Positions 34,750-45,843 are shown, counted from the first letter of the stretch. The stretch is DNA of 64,000 nt from Lunularia cruciata (GCA_948567375.1 OX419761.1:10046501-10110500), one strand, 5' to 3'. Notes: generated by a model from the sequence alone, not told the origin. Made by a program: numbers and translations.

Positions 34750-35710
34750 CCAAGGCTCACAATCCAGGTCAAATAGTTCAAGTCCATAGCCTGACCTCAC
34801 ACCTAACGCCTGGATGCCTCTAACACTGCTAGAACAGTGGTAATACTGGTGCAAAAACCCATTGCTCGCTCTCTCTCATCAACATTGGGCTCCACCAACT
34901 ACTTTAATTGTGAGTCCCAAAGAAGTCCAGGTCCTCTCTCTCAAAAAGCATGAGAGCTTGGGAAACTCATGAGTATGGGAAATGCCTCTCTAAGCTGTCC
35001 AACTAGGTTCACCATTGCCATAGGTGACCTATCAGCCACTACTATTGTCTGAGATTGACGCCCAACATCCAAGATATCATCAACAAGGATGTGGTCAAGT
35101 CGCTAAATCCCATCATAAGCACGCTATAAAACCTCTTTGGGTAAGAGGTTTGTCTACCAAAGAAGAAGACAATGAGCTTGTGATCCAACTCTAGCTGCAT
35201 CTAACAATACAGTAGGTCCCATCCAAGAATGGACCTGATGTGTACTTGCCACCACTTTGGTGCAAGAATCACCCATCAAAGGGATGTTCTCCAAAAGGTA
35301 AGCAGGAGAAATGGACTGATGATCCTGGAGATGTCATAGTATCCATAACATCTCCCAAAATACACTTGAACAAGGATCCTAAAGACCCAAACCTCTACCA
35401 GCACATGTATGTCCCTTACATCGCTATCCAGAAATCACCAAGTGAATAGGCCCATGTCTCTCTAGATCATGCACCCCCCTTAAGGAATGTTTGTTGGTAG
35501 GGCCATCTGGTAACCTTTGACTACCGACATCAATAATAACTCCGGATACCAATAAGCCAAGTGTGCCACATGATGTAGAAAGACTTGCCTAGCATTCTCC
35601 TCTCTCTCTACATGCAAGTACCTCTGTACTTGTATACCTGCCTATAACACCGCAGCTAGTCCGGTGCTAATCCCATCGAACAACTCTAATAGACATATCC
35701 CCTTTATTGG
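34750..35710 (-). pseudogene. DNA cytosine-5 methyltransferase domain of element B (broken)
   Basis: Motif I on the minus strand at 35694-35641 reads CLLELFDGISTGLAAVL, followed by A-G-I and RYLHVE, the S-adenosylmethionine-binding loop of DNMT enzymes. Motif IV (around 35430-35400) reads RCKGHTCAGRGLGL with the catalytic Cys at 35418-35420; the expected Pro and Gln are changed. FWEMLWIL and then motif VI LLENIPLMGDS (35280-35291) follow. The target-recognition part has VDERERAMGFCTSI-like text (about 34880). The last block is GQAMDLNYLTWIVSLGLAEQ (34797-34735). Stops interrupt it. It sits between protease and reverse transcriptase, the same place as in A. The FDGI/GTGL motif I is closest in style to DNMT3-like enzymes. 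Confidence 0.8.
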
Positions 35711-36047
35711 ATACTGCCAAGCAATGAGTGTGGTATCCAAAGGTGTCAAAGCAATCAACTCTGGAGGCTCATCCTCACACTCATCTCTTGATGCTATGAA
35801 GGCTCCACTCCAAGCCTATTGCACCAATTGATCTGCATGATGCTGTAATGCCTCCTCGGAACTCCACAATGGAACATCCAAGGTGGATGGAACAATCCCA
35901 CTTGTACTCCAAATCTAGGTGATCTCCTCTGGTATTGGAGTATCCTTTACATGGGCATTCCCCTCCTACAAGTCATTAGGCCAAGTAATTGCACCATTAA
36001 AAGCTAAAACTGATGTTGCCATGGTCCCGTACTATAGTGAGCCAAGA

Positions 36048-36260
36048 CTACCACAAACCAACAACTGCAACCTTCCCCAACATAAGGGGTTGTGCACCAG
36101 AGTCTAACAAGACTCTGTGTGGTGTATAGACCTTCCCTGAAGGTCCTACAAAATGGAAAATCCTCCTTTGGTTATTCAATAGGACAACACCAGGTGTGGA
36201 CTGCGCTCTCTCAAAGGCCGGTCTATTTGGCAACTCCTCCAATCTAGCCGTTGCTGCCTG
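36048..36260 (-). pseudogene. Aspartic protease of element B
   Basis: The open stretch 36554-36048 ends with HFVGPSGKVYTPHRVLLDSG and AQPLML. The D-S-G-A catalytic loop is at 36104-36093. It would cut the polyprotein. The upstream part (36550-36260) is a linker with no recognised domain. It ends with a stop shortly before the methyltransferase region. Confidence 0.65.
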
Positions 36261-36589
36261 CCATAAACCATTGGTTGCTGAATGGATCCTATGCTCCTCC
36301 ACCAAGTCAGCTCCACTACCAACCACCTTTGCTCTAGTAGTATGAAGTGCATCATCTTTACTCTCACAAAGTGTGGCAGCCAACCAAAACACTAGGGCTG
36401 GGTCAAGTCCCAATGTAAACATGTCACAGGCCAAAAACAAAGGACACCATATAATTAGCTGAGCCGCCCCCAACATCATGATAGACTTAGTCTGTGTAGT
36501 AGTAGGTGGTTGACTAGCAGGTAGTCCATCATGTACTCTATCACCACCTACCATACCTGCATTGGGACATCAGGAACCATGGATGTCAT

Positions 36590-38190
36590 CTGCAATGCCT
36601 CAGATAGCGTGAAAGATTAGAGAACTTTGACTTGTCTCCCAACCTCTCCTCTTTGTGGGTCCAACTCCACTGATGCTCCTCTAGGCTCCGGAGCACGTAC
36701 TACACTCCTTGTCACTGCTGCAGATATCCACCTGTGTTGCTCTGCACATGAAATCCAAAGCATCTCTATCATCAACATATGAGGTGGAAGCCTCAACACC
36801 CGAATCTGATCTCCTTTGAGCAATAGCCATACTAGCTAATCTCTGCTCCAACTGCTCAATCCAAGTAGCCATAGTTGTATCAGAAGTAAGTGCAAGTACT
36901 GCACCCCTACTAGGTGTTGATCCTCTACCACCACCTCTACCACCTTGTTCTCCATGAATTGGAGCTCCTCTACTACCTGCCATAGCAGCCCTACCACTCC
37001 GTAACTCCGGGTGTAGGTCAAAACACCGGTCACTAGTGTGACCAAATCTATGGCAATGCTCACACTACCTCTGTGTTGGCTGTGATGCACCCGAGGTATT
37101 TGGTCCACTGCCTTGAGTACACTCTCTCTGATGGTGAGGTCACCACAAGTCCAACAAGCAACACCACTACTCATTGGCTACTGCTGACCCAAAAATGAAG
37201 GTAAAGGTCTAACTCCACTAGGCCTTCCACTCACTCCATAGGATTTGGGCTGTCCACCCCTTCCTCAAAAACCAACTGGGTAGAGTGCACTTTGCTGCAC
37301 TCTAGAAGAAGTGACAGCCGTGGATGAGGTCTCCCTACCAAATCCAGATGTCACCACCCTCTCCTCTACCATGTTGAGCTCAATACGCTTAGCCAAACCA
37401 AAGACCACTGCCAAAGTAGGCAAAGTAGCATATAACAATGTAGCATCATGAACTCTACATTGCAACTCCCTGTCTAGTATCCCATACCAAAACTGGACTG
37501 CCTAGGCCTCAGTAACTCCGTGAGTGAAACTAATCAGCCGCTTCATACGAGTGTATGCTTCACGTAGGCTCTCTCTAGCCTTCCAATGGAACTCCTGCAA
37601 GCTCCTCAGCTTGTCAGTCCGCACTCCTTGGTAGTTCTGCCTCAAACACTAGAAGAACTCCACCATGGGGTAAAACTCCGATACCACACCACCTCTTGTA
37701 GTGGTACCTCCACTCGTAGTAGCACTATCTCTAGCTAGTGCACCTCCACTAGCTCCACCAACACTACTTGAGCTAGAACTCGTAGGTACAACTAATCTAC
37801 TCCTGGCCACCAAACTTGAAGTGATAGAGACATAATTCAGAGACCAATACTATCTCCATGACTTGATCTCCTCCAAATGAGCTCTCTTGAACTCATGGTA
37901 GTCATCCATCGGCGGACCATCCAGATGCTGAAACAACCCCTTCTATGCCATGAAAGGTGTGAACAAAGTCGGGTTCCGCATCTACTATAGATCACACCAA
38001 CTATTGAACTCCTGGATGAAGTCATCCAACTCAATGGTACCCATCGTACCAGAGTAACACCTAGTGCCTTTGGAAGCCCCATAAATCTTGTCCATGTCCC
38101 ACAACAACAATGCGGACACACCAAGTGCAATCTCAACCGAATCAACTCTTGTGTTGAACTCCAACTCATAGTCAATCTCCTCCCTCACTG
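36590..38190 (-). pseudogene. Gag of element B with zinc knuckle (broken)
   Basis: From the primer site downward: REEIDYELEFNTRVDSV (38185), ELDDFIQEFNSWC, GLFQHLDGPPMDDYHEFKRA, then FHWKARESLREAYTRMKRL and VQFWYGILDRELQCRVHDA. This is capsid-like gag. A CCHC knuckle, CEHCHRFGHTSDRC, is at 37064-37023. Then a Gly-rich stretch and WIEQLEQRLASM (36840). Frameshifts and several stops are present. Confidence 0.65.
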
Positions 38191-38206
38191 AGACCTAAGC
38201 TATAGG

Positions 38207-38215
38207 CTGATACCA
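38207..38215 (-). other. Primer-binding-site-like motif of element B
   Basis: The minus strand reads TGGTATCAG, the 5' end of the common plant initiator-Met tRNA primer site, two bases after ...GAGTGTCA. It marks the likely 3' end of the 5' LTR. The following bases diverge from the tRNA complement. Confidence 0.45.
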
Positions 38216-38217
38216 AG

Positions 38218-39917
38218 TGACACTCCGAGTAAACCCATTGCATACTACAGGGCTATCTCCTCTAGAATCCCCAACAAACTCCATGGTGACAAAGTAATCG
38301 CAACTGCAACCGCACACTAGAACCACAAAATGCAACCGCAAGTACCCCACCAAGTGCCAACACCAGCATAGCACCACCCACTACTGTAACTCTAACCGAG
38401 ATAACTACACTAGGGGGAAGTGCAACCTGTAACGTACCATCATAACACGCACTCTCATGGTCTACAGGTCATCACTTCTTGCCTCACCGGAGAGAAACAA
38501 AGGTAGTCTGATTGGTCATCACTCCAGCCTCACTACCGAGAGCACACCAGAGCACCAACGCTCAAAAGTCATGGCACCTCACACAAACGTGGTGCACAAA
38601 CAAGAAGCAAAGAATAGAGGGGGTCCAATCACAAGAAATCTAAACAAAAACCCTCCATCTCATAAAAAAACACAAGATTGACTCTACCTCAATTTGGCAT
38701 TTGACATAAAAGAATTTCGTATCTAAGTCCTAAGCTACCAGGATCACCAAGAATGGGATCAACTGCTTCTCCAAGCCAAAGCTACATGTGGATAGATAAT
38801 AGTGGCACAGGCACTAAGACAACAAGTGAGGGTGGACCATTTGGCTAGGGCACCAATCTAGGAACAAGAGATCTAGGGGTCAAACCCTATTAAGCACAAT
38901 CTAGGAGGAAAGGCAGATTTTGCCAACCAATGACCAAGATCTACTCTAAACTAGCTAGCCTCACGCCAACAAGCTGGCTTGCTGGCCCTTCTAGGCCTTT
39001 GTAGCCTCTCATAGCCCACAGCCATGTGTCTCAAAACCTCAAAATTCAATCAAATGAGGCCTTTCTTCTTGCCACTTCAAACCTCCTCTAAAATTGGCGA
39101 AACATCTCCAAACTTGCAAAAGTCCTCCAAACTAGCAAAAGTCCTCCAAATCAAGCCAAACAATGAAACTCCTCCAAATCTGGCCAAAATCTGACATAAA
39201 ATCTAGCCAAATTGGTCCTGCCTTCACCTCTTGAACTCAAAGTCACAACTACTGCTCAAAATTTGCTCCTTCTTTGTTCAACAATTGGCCAATGTTTCCG
39301 CACATTGTCTACCTTACTACCAAATTTGCATCAATTGAACAAGCTTCTACACACAAGGGAAAAGCTGAACTTGAATTGAGTTACCAACAATCCACCGAGC
39401 TTGGAGATACCACCAACACTCAAAGATCTTGCACCCGATTTCCCCCTGACTTCACTTCTCTAATGTAATCCGATTGTTTACCACTCTCAACTCAACTCAA
39501 CTCAGATCAGTACTTCATCTATCACTCTATAACTTGCCAACAATTGGGCACTGATTACAGTGAAGCCACACCCACTCAAGCATAGAGAATCCAAGTGACG
39601 CTCGCCGGCTTTTGTCCACCATAGCTAGGAACTCAAAGGCTCAACATCAAAGAAGTGAGCTCTTTGTAGCTGCACTTCAAAAGTATACCCCTTGGACTCA
39701 AGCTAGGTCTGAACCCTAACGGTCCCGCTGATGGCACACTTGACGGTGATTATGGTGCAAAGTGACGGTGTGCTCCACCATGAAGTCAGTACCCCAAACA
39801 CAAAATCTGACCGTCGGAGAGTAGTCTTTGAGACACTGCTGAAATAACTCTAACTACTCTCATTGCAACTCCAGTGTCCGAGCAATCTAGATGCAATACT
39901 ACAAATGGCATGACAAT
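38218..39917 (-). repeat. 5' LTR of element B (about 1.7 kb)
   Basis: On the minus strand it runs from TGTCATGCCATTTGTAG to CTCGGAGTGTCA. The first 445 bases equal the core of the 3' region. The remaining 1.25 kb, with ACTAGC-rich text and no gene, is matched by 60815-61560 in copy D but is absent from the 3' ends of A and B. TTATAGAG-like TATA text is near 39525-39535. Confidence 0.55.
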
Positions 39918-39949
39918 TGCTTGCAAGGGTAGCAGCCAATCAATATGTC

Positions 39950-40800
39950 TTTCACTCCTACAACAATTATAAGGGATACTTGGGAGCCAAGTCTTGGACC
40001 CAAGCTTATAAGAGAGGAAAGATGGAAGGTTTGGAGGTTCTTGAGGAGCTACACAAGTTGTTTTGCTTTCAATATGAGGAATTTGGGTGCTCTAAAAGGA
40101 CCTAGTATTTGGATTGAGTTGACTAGCAATACACCCGTATTCAGATGTCCTTATCAATATAGTGATATGGTGAGAGCATTGATTCAGAGCTAGAGTAGTG
40201 ACCTTTTTGAGGCTAGTTTGGTGGAGATTTCACATGGAGAGAATGCATCAACTACAGTGATGTCAGCCAAGAAGGATATGCATGGCAGCTACATAGATAG
40301 GCAGATGTGTGGGGATTACTATCCTATCAACCAATACACTAAGGCTGATCAATATACCATGCCTACACCAAAGGAGATCTTTCATGCAATTAGGCATGCA
40401 AAGGTCTTCAGTACTTAGGATCTTTGAGTTGGATATCATCAATTGCTATTCAAGGAGGAGGATAAGTCCAAGATAGCATTTTGGGCTATTGATCCTCATG
40501 GCAAGGATATGTTATATCAGTGGAGGTTCTTACTATATGGGTTAAAGAATGCTCTTGTTGAGTTCCAGAGGGTCATGGATAGGATCCCAGTTGGATTGGA
40601 TTTTGCTCAGTGATACATTGATGGAATTTTGGTCTATGGCACTACGGTAAAGAAGCATGAGAGACAGTTGTTGGAGGTGCTTGAGAGGTTGAGATCTCAT
40701 GGACTCAAATTACATCTAGGGAAGTGTAGGTTCTTCCACAAGTAGGTTGAGTATTTGGGTCACACTATCTACTTGGAGGACTTGGTGTTCAACAAACCAA
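39950..40800 (+). pseudogene. Reverse transcriptase of element A (broken)
   Basis: Segments: SHGENASTTVMSAKKDMH (40230), RQMCGDYYPINQYTKADQYT (40300), MPTPKEIFHAIRHAKVFST then a stop where Leu is expected. GYHQLLFKEEDKSKIAFWAI and YGLKNALVEFQRVMDRI follow. The active site at 40614-40625 reads YIDG, so the second Asp is lost. HERQLLEVLERLRSHGLKLH comes next. Single-base stops outnumber frameshifts. Confidence 0.75.
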
Positions 40801-41039
40801 GGTGGAGGCTATTGCACATATTCCTTGGCCTATGGATGTAAGTAGAGTGCAAGTATTCCTTGGATTGGTAAAATTTTATTGCCAATATGTTAGAGAATTT
40901 AGTGCCATTGCCAAAGGCCTTGATAAAGCTGACCAAGCTTACACAAAAGTGTTGTTGGGGAGATGAGCAAGAGAGAGTTTTTGTAGAGCTCAAGGAGAGG
41001 TTGACATCTACTCCAATTTTAAGGAGACTGATCAAAGGA

Positions 41040-41420
41040 TGACCATTTCTGGTTCACAATTATTGGAGTATGTTGGGGCTTGGAGCAATGCTCACCCAAC
41101 ATGATGATAAAGAGAAGGAGTTTATGGTGGTCTATGCTAGTCACTCCAAAAATTCAGTAGAGGCAAAGTATAGTCCATATGAGAGAGAGTGCTTGGCAAC
41201 AGTTTAAGCAATAGTATATTTTTGATGTTACTTATTTGGTAACCCCTTTACTCTCATCACCAATCATCAGCCACTGAAGTGGTTGATGGATTCTAACAAG
41301 ATTTTAGGGAAGCTTTCACAATGGGCTGTTATTTTATGGGAGTATGATTTCACGGTTATTCAAAGATCAAGAGTGGTGAACCCTGATGTAGATGGGTTGA
41401 GTAGAAACCCAACCAGTAGG
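41040..41420 (+). pseudogene. RNase H of element A (broken)
   Basis: Visible on +: MLGLGAMLTQHDDKEKEF, a Y-A-S block, YERECLATV, LFGNPFTLITNHQPLKWLMD (His kept but the preceding Asp is Asn) and NPDVDGLSRNPT (41390-41410). Stops follow at 41205 and elsewhere. Confidence 0.65.
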
Positions 41421-41799
41421 ATCAAACTGGAGCACATTGGCATGGTGAGACAAATGAGGAGATGGTGCTAGGTTGGAGATGCATCTGCCTTTCTTTGTAT
41501 ATTTTTTGAGACTTTGGGGGTATCTCTCTAAGTGCATACAAGAGGAGTTATTAAGGTCACAAATTCAAAGAGTGGAGAGAGTGGTACAATTCAGCAAGAC
41601 ATTCATGATGATGTCTTAGTGATGGACTATCTTTGCACTAGTGTTGTGGGTTGCACAATTGTGGCCAAGGAGAGAGATTGTGTGCTTCAATGAGCTAGGT
41701 GGTTCAGATTGGAAGGAAGACACCTTTTGCATGTATAGGAGGTTGGTAGATGAGAGTAGTACAACTTCCATCTTAGAGACTACAGCTGTTCTATCATGC

Positions 41800-42700
41800 T
41801 CATAAGGAGCTAAAGCATTTTGGAGTAAAGTGTACATATAGCTTACTCTAGAGTTATTATTGATGGCATGGTATGCAAACCAATGTACAGTAATTTTTTG
41901 CCAAATGTGTGGTTTGTGACCAAGTTAGAGCATCATTTAATGCTCCTACTCCACAGTTATACCCATTACCTATCATGGGAATAGTATACCATTGGAGTTT
42001 GGACTTTGCTAGACCTTTACCATCAACTATGAGACATCATCAATACATTTTGGTGATGGTGGAGCACTTCTCCAAGTGGATTGAATTGGTAGCACTTCTT
42101 GACAAGTCTAGTGAAAGGATGGCTTACTCATTTCTATATCAGGTTTTTAGTCATTTTGGTGCACCAATTGAGGTTTTGATTGATCAGGGTATAGAGTTCT
42201 TGAGAGAGTTTCAGGACTTGTGTGACAAGGCTTTGATTGATCATCATACTACCACCCAAGATCACCCTAAGGCAAATGGCTTACCAGAAAGAGTGGTTTA
42301 GACAATGAAGAGAGGATTGCAAAAGTATGGTTTACAGAGAGGCCACTTGGGAGATTAGGACCTCCAACCACCTTGGTTAGCTATGGGCTATCAATTCAGC
42401 CGGCAAGCGTCCTTAGCATCCTTCTCTCCTTACTTTCTACTCTATGGATGAGATCCAAATTTACCTCCAACCATTTGTTGAGATGCTACTATAGTGTTGG
42501 ACTTGCATGATCCAAATGTATGGATGAGTGCATGTTCTCAACAAGCAGAGATCTTTTGAAGAGTGATGCCAATGGCCTTTGAGAACTTGGCAATTGCTCA
42601 ACATAGGGATACCTTACACTATGCTACCATTCAAGGAGGAAATTATAGACCCTTGATCTATCAATTTCATCCAAGTGATTATGTATATCTATAGCAAATA
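41800..42700 (+). pseudogene. Integrase of element A (broken, triad kept)
   Basis: The HHCC-like N-terminus (KELKHFGVKCTYSLL, then KCVVCDQVRASFN) precedes the core. Catalytic residues are all present: Asp at 42002-42004 (SLDFARPL), Asp at 42182-42184 (VLIDQGIEF) and Glu at 42287-42289 (GLPERVV), with about 34 residues between the last two. The tail has RQASLASFSPYFLLYG and MPMAFENLAIAQHRDTL. A stop right after VV and others downstream break the frame. Confidence 0.75.
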
Positions 42701-42879
42701 GCCCCAATGACACTTGATGTTTCTACAAGCTGTACTATCTTGAGAATGAACAATGTTTTGTCGGAGTCCTTGTGTTGGAAGGTTGTGATGGTGTTGTTTG
42801 GAAGAATCATGTGCACAATTGTGCACCATGCCACCTCCTAGAAATTAATGTTACTATGGACCCAAGCTTGGCACTTGTA

Positions 42880-43035
42880 CATGCAAGCTTGCGATATATG
42901 TTATGCGGCTCTTTTGGTGGACCTGCTACTATGTTAGTGTGTGATAGTTTTCCAAGAGGATGGCATATGGCATGTTTGACTCCTCCCCTCGTGGTGGTTC
43001 CTCGGGAACAATGGTTATGTCCTAGATGTACTTGA
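42880..43035 (+). pseudogene. PHD finger at the C-terminus of A integrase
   Basis: The frame 42772-43035 is open to its natural stop. It reads LEGCDGVVWKNHVHNCAPCH, about 20 residues of linker, then MLCGSFGG, MLVCDSFPRGWHMACLTPP and WLCPRCT. The C4HC3 spacing is clear, but Cys 1 is Tyr and Cys 4 is Phe, each one base from Cys. B keeps Cys 1, so I infer the ancestral element had a complete finger. No chromodomain was seen. Confidence 0.8.
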
Positions 43036-43205
43036 CCTATTGCAAGTTCATCCTTTATATGGTATAGATTGCAGACAAGCGACTAACAATGGGGCTCAAT
43101 AGCACCCGGCCTCCTGATCTTTTGCCCACCATAGGGCATACCATATACTTGGAGTAGATGGCTATCTAGAGCTAGAGGGACCTAACCGCCAGCTAGGGGG
43201 CAAAT

Positions 43206-43870
43206 GTGGCACTTTAAGTCCATGTATGACTTATGTGTGAGTTGTGCTTCTAGAGTGTGGGATGTTGAACACAATGTATGTTATGTAGCAATGTATATAT
43301 GCCCGACAATTGTTACACCATTTGTAGCTTCACATCTAGATTGCTCTAACATTGGATTAATAGTGATAGTAGTTAGAGGTATTTTTGGCATTTACTTGTA
43401 GACTACTTTCCATTGGTCAGATTTTGTATTTTGGGTATTGACTACATAGTGGGGTCCATAGTCACTTGCACCATTTACACCATTGGGTGTGCCATCAGCA
43501 AGACCATTGGTGTGAGACCTAGGTCAAAATCAGGAGTATACCCCATGAGTGCAATTCCAAAGAGCTCACTTCTATGTTGTTGAGCCTTTGAGTTCTTGGC
43601 TAGAGTGGATAGAAAGCCGGCAAGCATCACCTAGAGTCTTTTAGCTAGAGTGGATGTGGCTTGACTATAATCAGTGCCCAATTGTTGGTAGATTATTGGG
43701 TGATAGATCAAGTATTGATCTAATTGAGTGTGATTTGAGTTGTGTAATCAAACTGATTAATTGTGGGACTTTAGAGTCCATGTATGACTTATGTGTGAGT
43801 TGTGTTTCTATAGTGTGTGATGTTGATAGCAATGTATGATGTGTAGCAATGTATAAACACACAATAGTCT
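43206..43870 (+). repeat. 3' terminal repeat region of element A (R1-core-R1)
   Basis: TGTGGCACTTTAAGTCC at 43206 starts R1, the core starts near 43313 (TGTTACACCATTTGTAG) and a second R1 lies at 43752-43870. The arrangement is the same as at the 3' end of B, including the junction GATTA then TTGTGG, so it is ancestral to both copies. Confidence 0.6.
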
Positions 43871-43985
43871 ATACATACTTCATCAAAGGCTTTGGGTTGG
43901 ATGGTTGAGGGCACTGATTTCCAATGTGGCCCAAACCTTTACAATTTCCATAAAGTGGAAATTTTTGTCAAAGGACTTTGTCAAC
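43871..43985. other. Unassigned spacer after element A
   Basis: No gene or known repeat. A short imperfect inverted repeat occurs around CAATTTCCATAAAGTGGAAA (43950-43970). Confidence 0.3.
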
Positions 43986-44097
43986 CCAAAGCTCCTTAGC
44001 TTGCTTCTCGCCTTTGATTAACTTCTCCTTCAACTTCACAATCTCTTCACTCAAATAATTCACCACTTGCAGTTCATCCTTTACCTCTAGTGTTGTT
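43986..44097 (-). mobile_element. F1 fragment, copy 10
   Basis: It matches a coiled-coil segment of F1 (TTCTCGCCTTTGATTAACTT) that is also present at 55605-55625 on the far side of the P/E1 block. Because the two fragments overlap in content, they are not simply two halves of one copy. Confidence 0.5.
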
Positions 44098-44246
44098 GAG
44101 AAAATAGCCCATGCGTATCCTTGATGCTTTTGGTGTGACAGTCTTTTTTTCCTCTTCTTCCTATTGTAATGAACTCAGATTTTATGTCAATATGTCTTGG
44201 GAGTTGTTTTATGCTACCCTGTCAGGGGAGATATTTGCTATATTAT
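44098..44246. other. Unassigned spacer before family P
   Basis: No open frame or repeat recognised. It ends in ATTAT before the P terminus. Confidence 0.3.
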
Positions 44247-45001
44247 TGTAAAGCCCGGAAATAGTTTGTGGTGCTATAAGCTCAAGGGTTCTTCAATGTT
44301 GCATGAACCAGGAATTCATTTTAGGTTACACGAGCTCAAGACTTTGTTTATGTTATTGGAGTGAAGAGTGTTTCATTTTAGTGGCGGAGCAAAAATAGTT
44401 AAATTTTTGTTGGAGAAAAGTGTGAGGAGGTCTTTGGCAATTGATAGGCCATAAGGGTTTAGTGAAAATGCTTTGAGTGGACAGAGGAGGCTTTTCGCCG
44501 ATGATAGGACAGTGTAGGGTTTGGAGGATGCTTTAAGTGACCAGGAGGTGTGGAGAGATAGTTTTGGGAGGTCTTTGGTAAGTGATAGATCATAGGTTTA
44601 GTGGAATTTTTTTGGCTAGACAGAGGTCTGGGGAATTTTCTCAAAGGAGGAGTTTAAGAGTCTGGACAGAGGGAACAAAGAAAAGAAGTTGAAAGAGAGG
44701 GCATTGGAGAAGTGGCTGCATAGGAGAAATTATGAGAAGAGAGACTTGGCTGGAAAGGGTTTTTGAGAGTCTGGACAGGATAGGGACAAGGTAACATTTT
44801 GAGAGAAGACCAGCACTTGAACAGACGGTTTGGACAGGAATTGACCAAGGATTTTCTCCGAAGGAGGAAAGGCCTGCCTGGATGTGGAAGAGGGACTGGA
44901 ATTTCAAATGTGAGGACTGTGCATGAACTGGAGAACCAATGACAGGGAAGTGAAATTTGAATGGGATTAGGGTTGTGGAGGACATGAAGGGTAATTCTTT
45001 G

Positions 45002-45843
45002 AGGCCTGATCTGGTCTGAGTTGGGAGAGTCATGCTTTGAGAGGACTGAGGGTTGAGTGGGGAGGAAGGTAATCCTCTAAGGAGAGTGGATTAGGGCTGA
45101 CTAGAACATAATGGAGACATTTTGAATGAAGGCTTGAGAGTGTAGGGCAGGGAGGAGTTATATTTTTTTTTTAGGTAAGGGCTTGAGAGGTAAGGCCAAA
45201 GGAAGGTGTTTCTCAAAGGAAGAGTGTGAGTGTGCAGGAGTTGGAACTTGGATAGAGAGATTTTTTTTCCAGATAAGGGCTTAAGAGGTAAGGCCAGAGG
45301 AAGGAGAGAGTAACTAGAGAGATGCATTTTGAAGGGAAAATGTGGGCCTTGTTGACAGGAAGAGGAAAAGGTTTTGAAGAAAAGGTCTAAACATGATAGT
45401 GCAGAAGTAGAGGGGTTTAGGTTTTGAGAGAAAGGCCTGATTTGGTATGAGCTAGGAGAGTCATGCTTTGAGAGGACTGAGGGTTGAGTGGGGAGAAAGG
45501 TAAATCCTCTAAGGAGAGTGGATTAGGGCTGACTAGAACAAAAATGGAGAAATTTTGAATGAAGGCTTAAGAGTGCAGGGCAGGGAGGAGAGCAATTTTT
45601 TTTGAGGTAAGGCCAGAGGAAGGGGTTTCTCGAAGGAAGAGTGTGAGTGTGCAGGAGCTGGAACCTGGACAGAGAGATTTTTTTTCCAGGTAAGTGCTTG
45701 AGAGGTAAGGCCAGAGGAAGGAGAGAATAACTAGAGAGATGCATTTTGAAGGGAAAATGTGGGCTTGTTGATAGGAAGTGGAAGGGGCTTTGGAGAAAAG
45801 GTCTGAACATGATAGTGCAGAAGTAGAGGGTTTTAGGTTCATA
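45002..45843 (+). repeat. Tandem duplication of about 443 bases inside family P
   Basis: GGCCTGAT(C/T)TGGT(C/A)TGAG starts at about 45003 and again at about 45446. The following text (GAGTCATGCTTTGAGAGGAC and on) repeats for nearly the whole unit with scattered substitutions and small indels. It was aligned by eye. Confidence 0.7.

Larger units (their letters stand above)
30485..39917 (-). mobile_element. Element B: gypsy LTR retroelement with methyltransferase and PHD finger
   Basis: This 9.4-kb minus-strand element is inserted into element A. Order on the minus strand: 5' LTR (39917-38218), primer site (38215-38207), gag with zinc knuckle, protease, DNA methyltransferase, reverse transcriptase, RNase H, integrase, PHD finger, polypurine tract (TAGGGGGGCAAT just before 31150), 3' LTR region (31150-30485). 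All coding parts carry stops or frameshifts. Insertion in A is shown by A's homology on both sides (30052-30484 and 39926 onward). Exact target duplications are not clear. It and A are the same family in opposite orientation. Confidence 0.8.
39918..43205 (+). mobile_element. Element A piece 4: reverse transcriptase to PHD
   Basis: It resumes element A after B and aligns, base for base with many substitutions, to B 34420-31160 on the opposite strand. It contains broken reverse transcriptase, RNase H, integrase and PHD segments and ends in a purine tract (GCTAGGGGGCAAA) at 43205. Confidence 0.75.

Noticed and set aside
39000-39470. Possible host exon in the 5' region of B (64-codon frame at 39274-39468)
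   Set aside because: The sequence recurs in D (60815-61100) as non-coding LTR text, and the frame is not kept there.
42840-43035. A chromodomain at the integrase tail
   Set aside because: The Cys/His spacing and the GWH..CL.PP and W.CP.C pattern are those of a PHD finger; the aromatic cage pattern of a chromodomain is absent.
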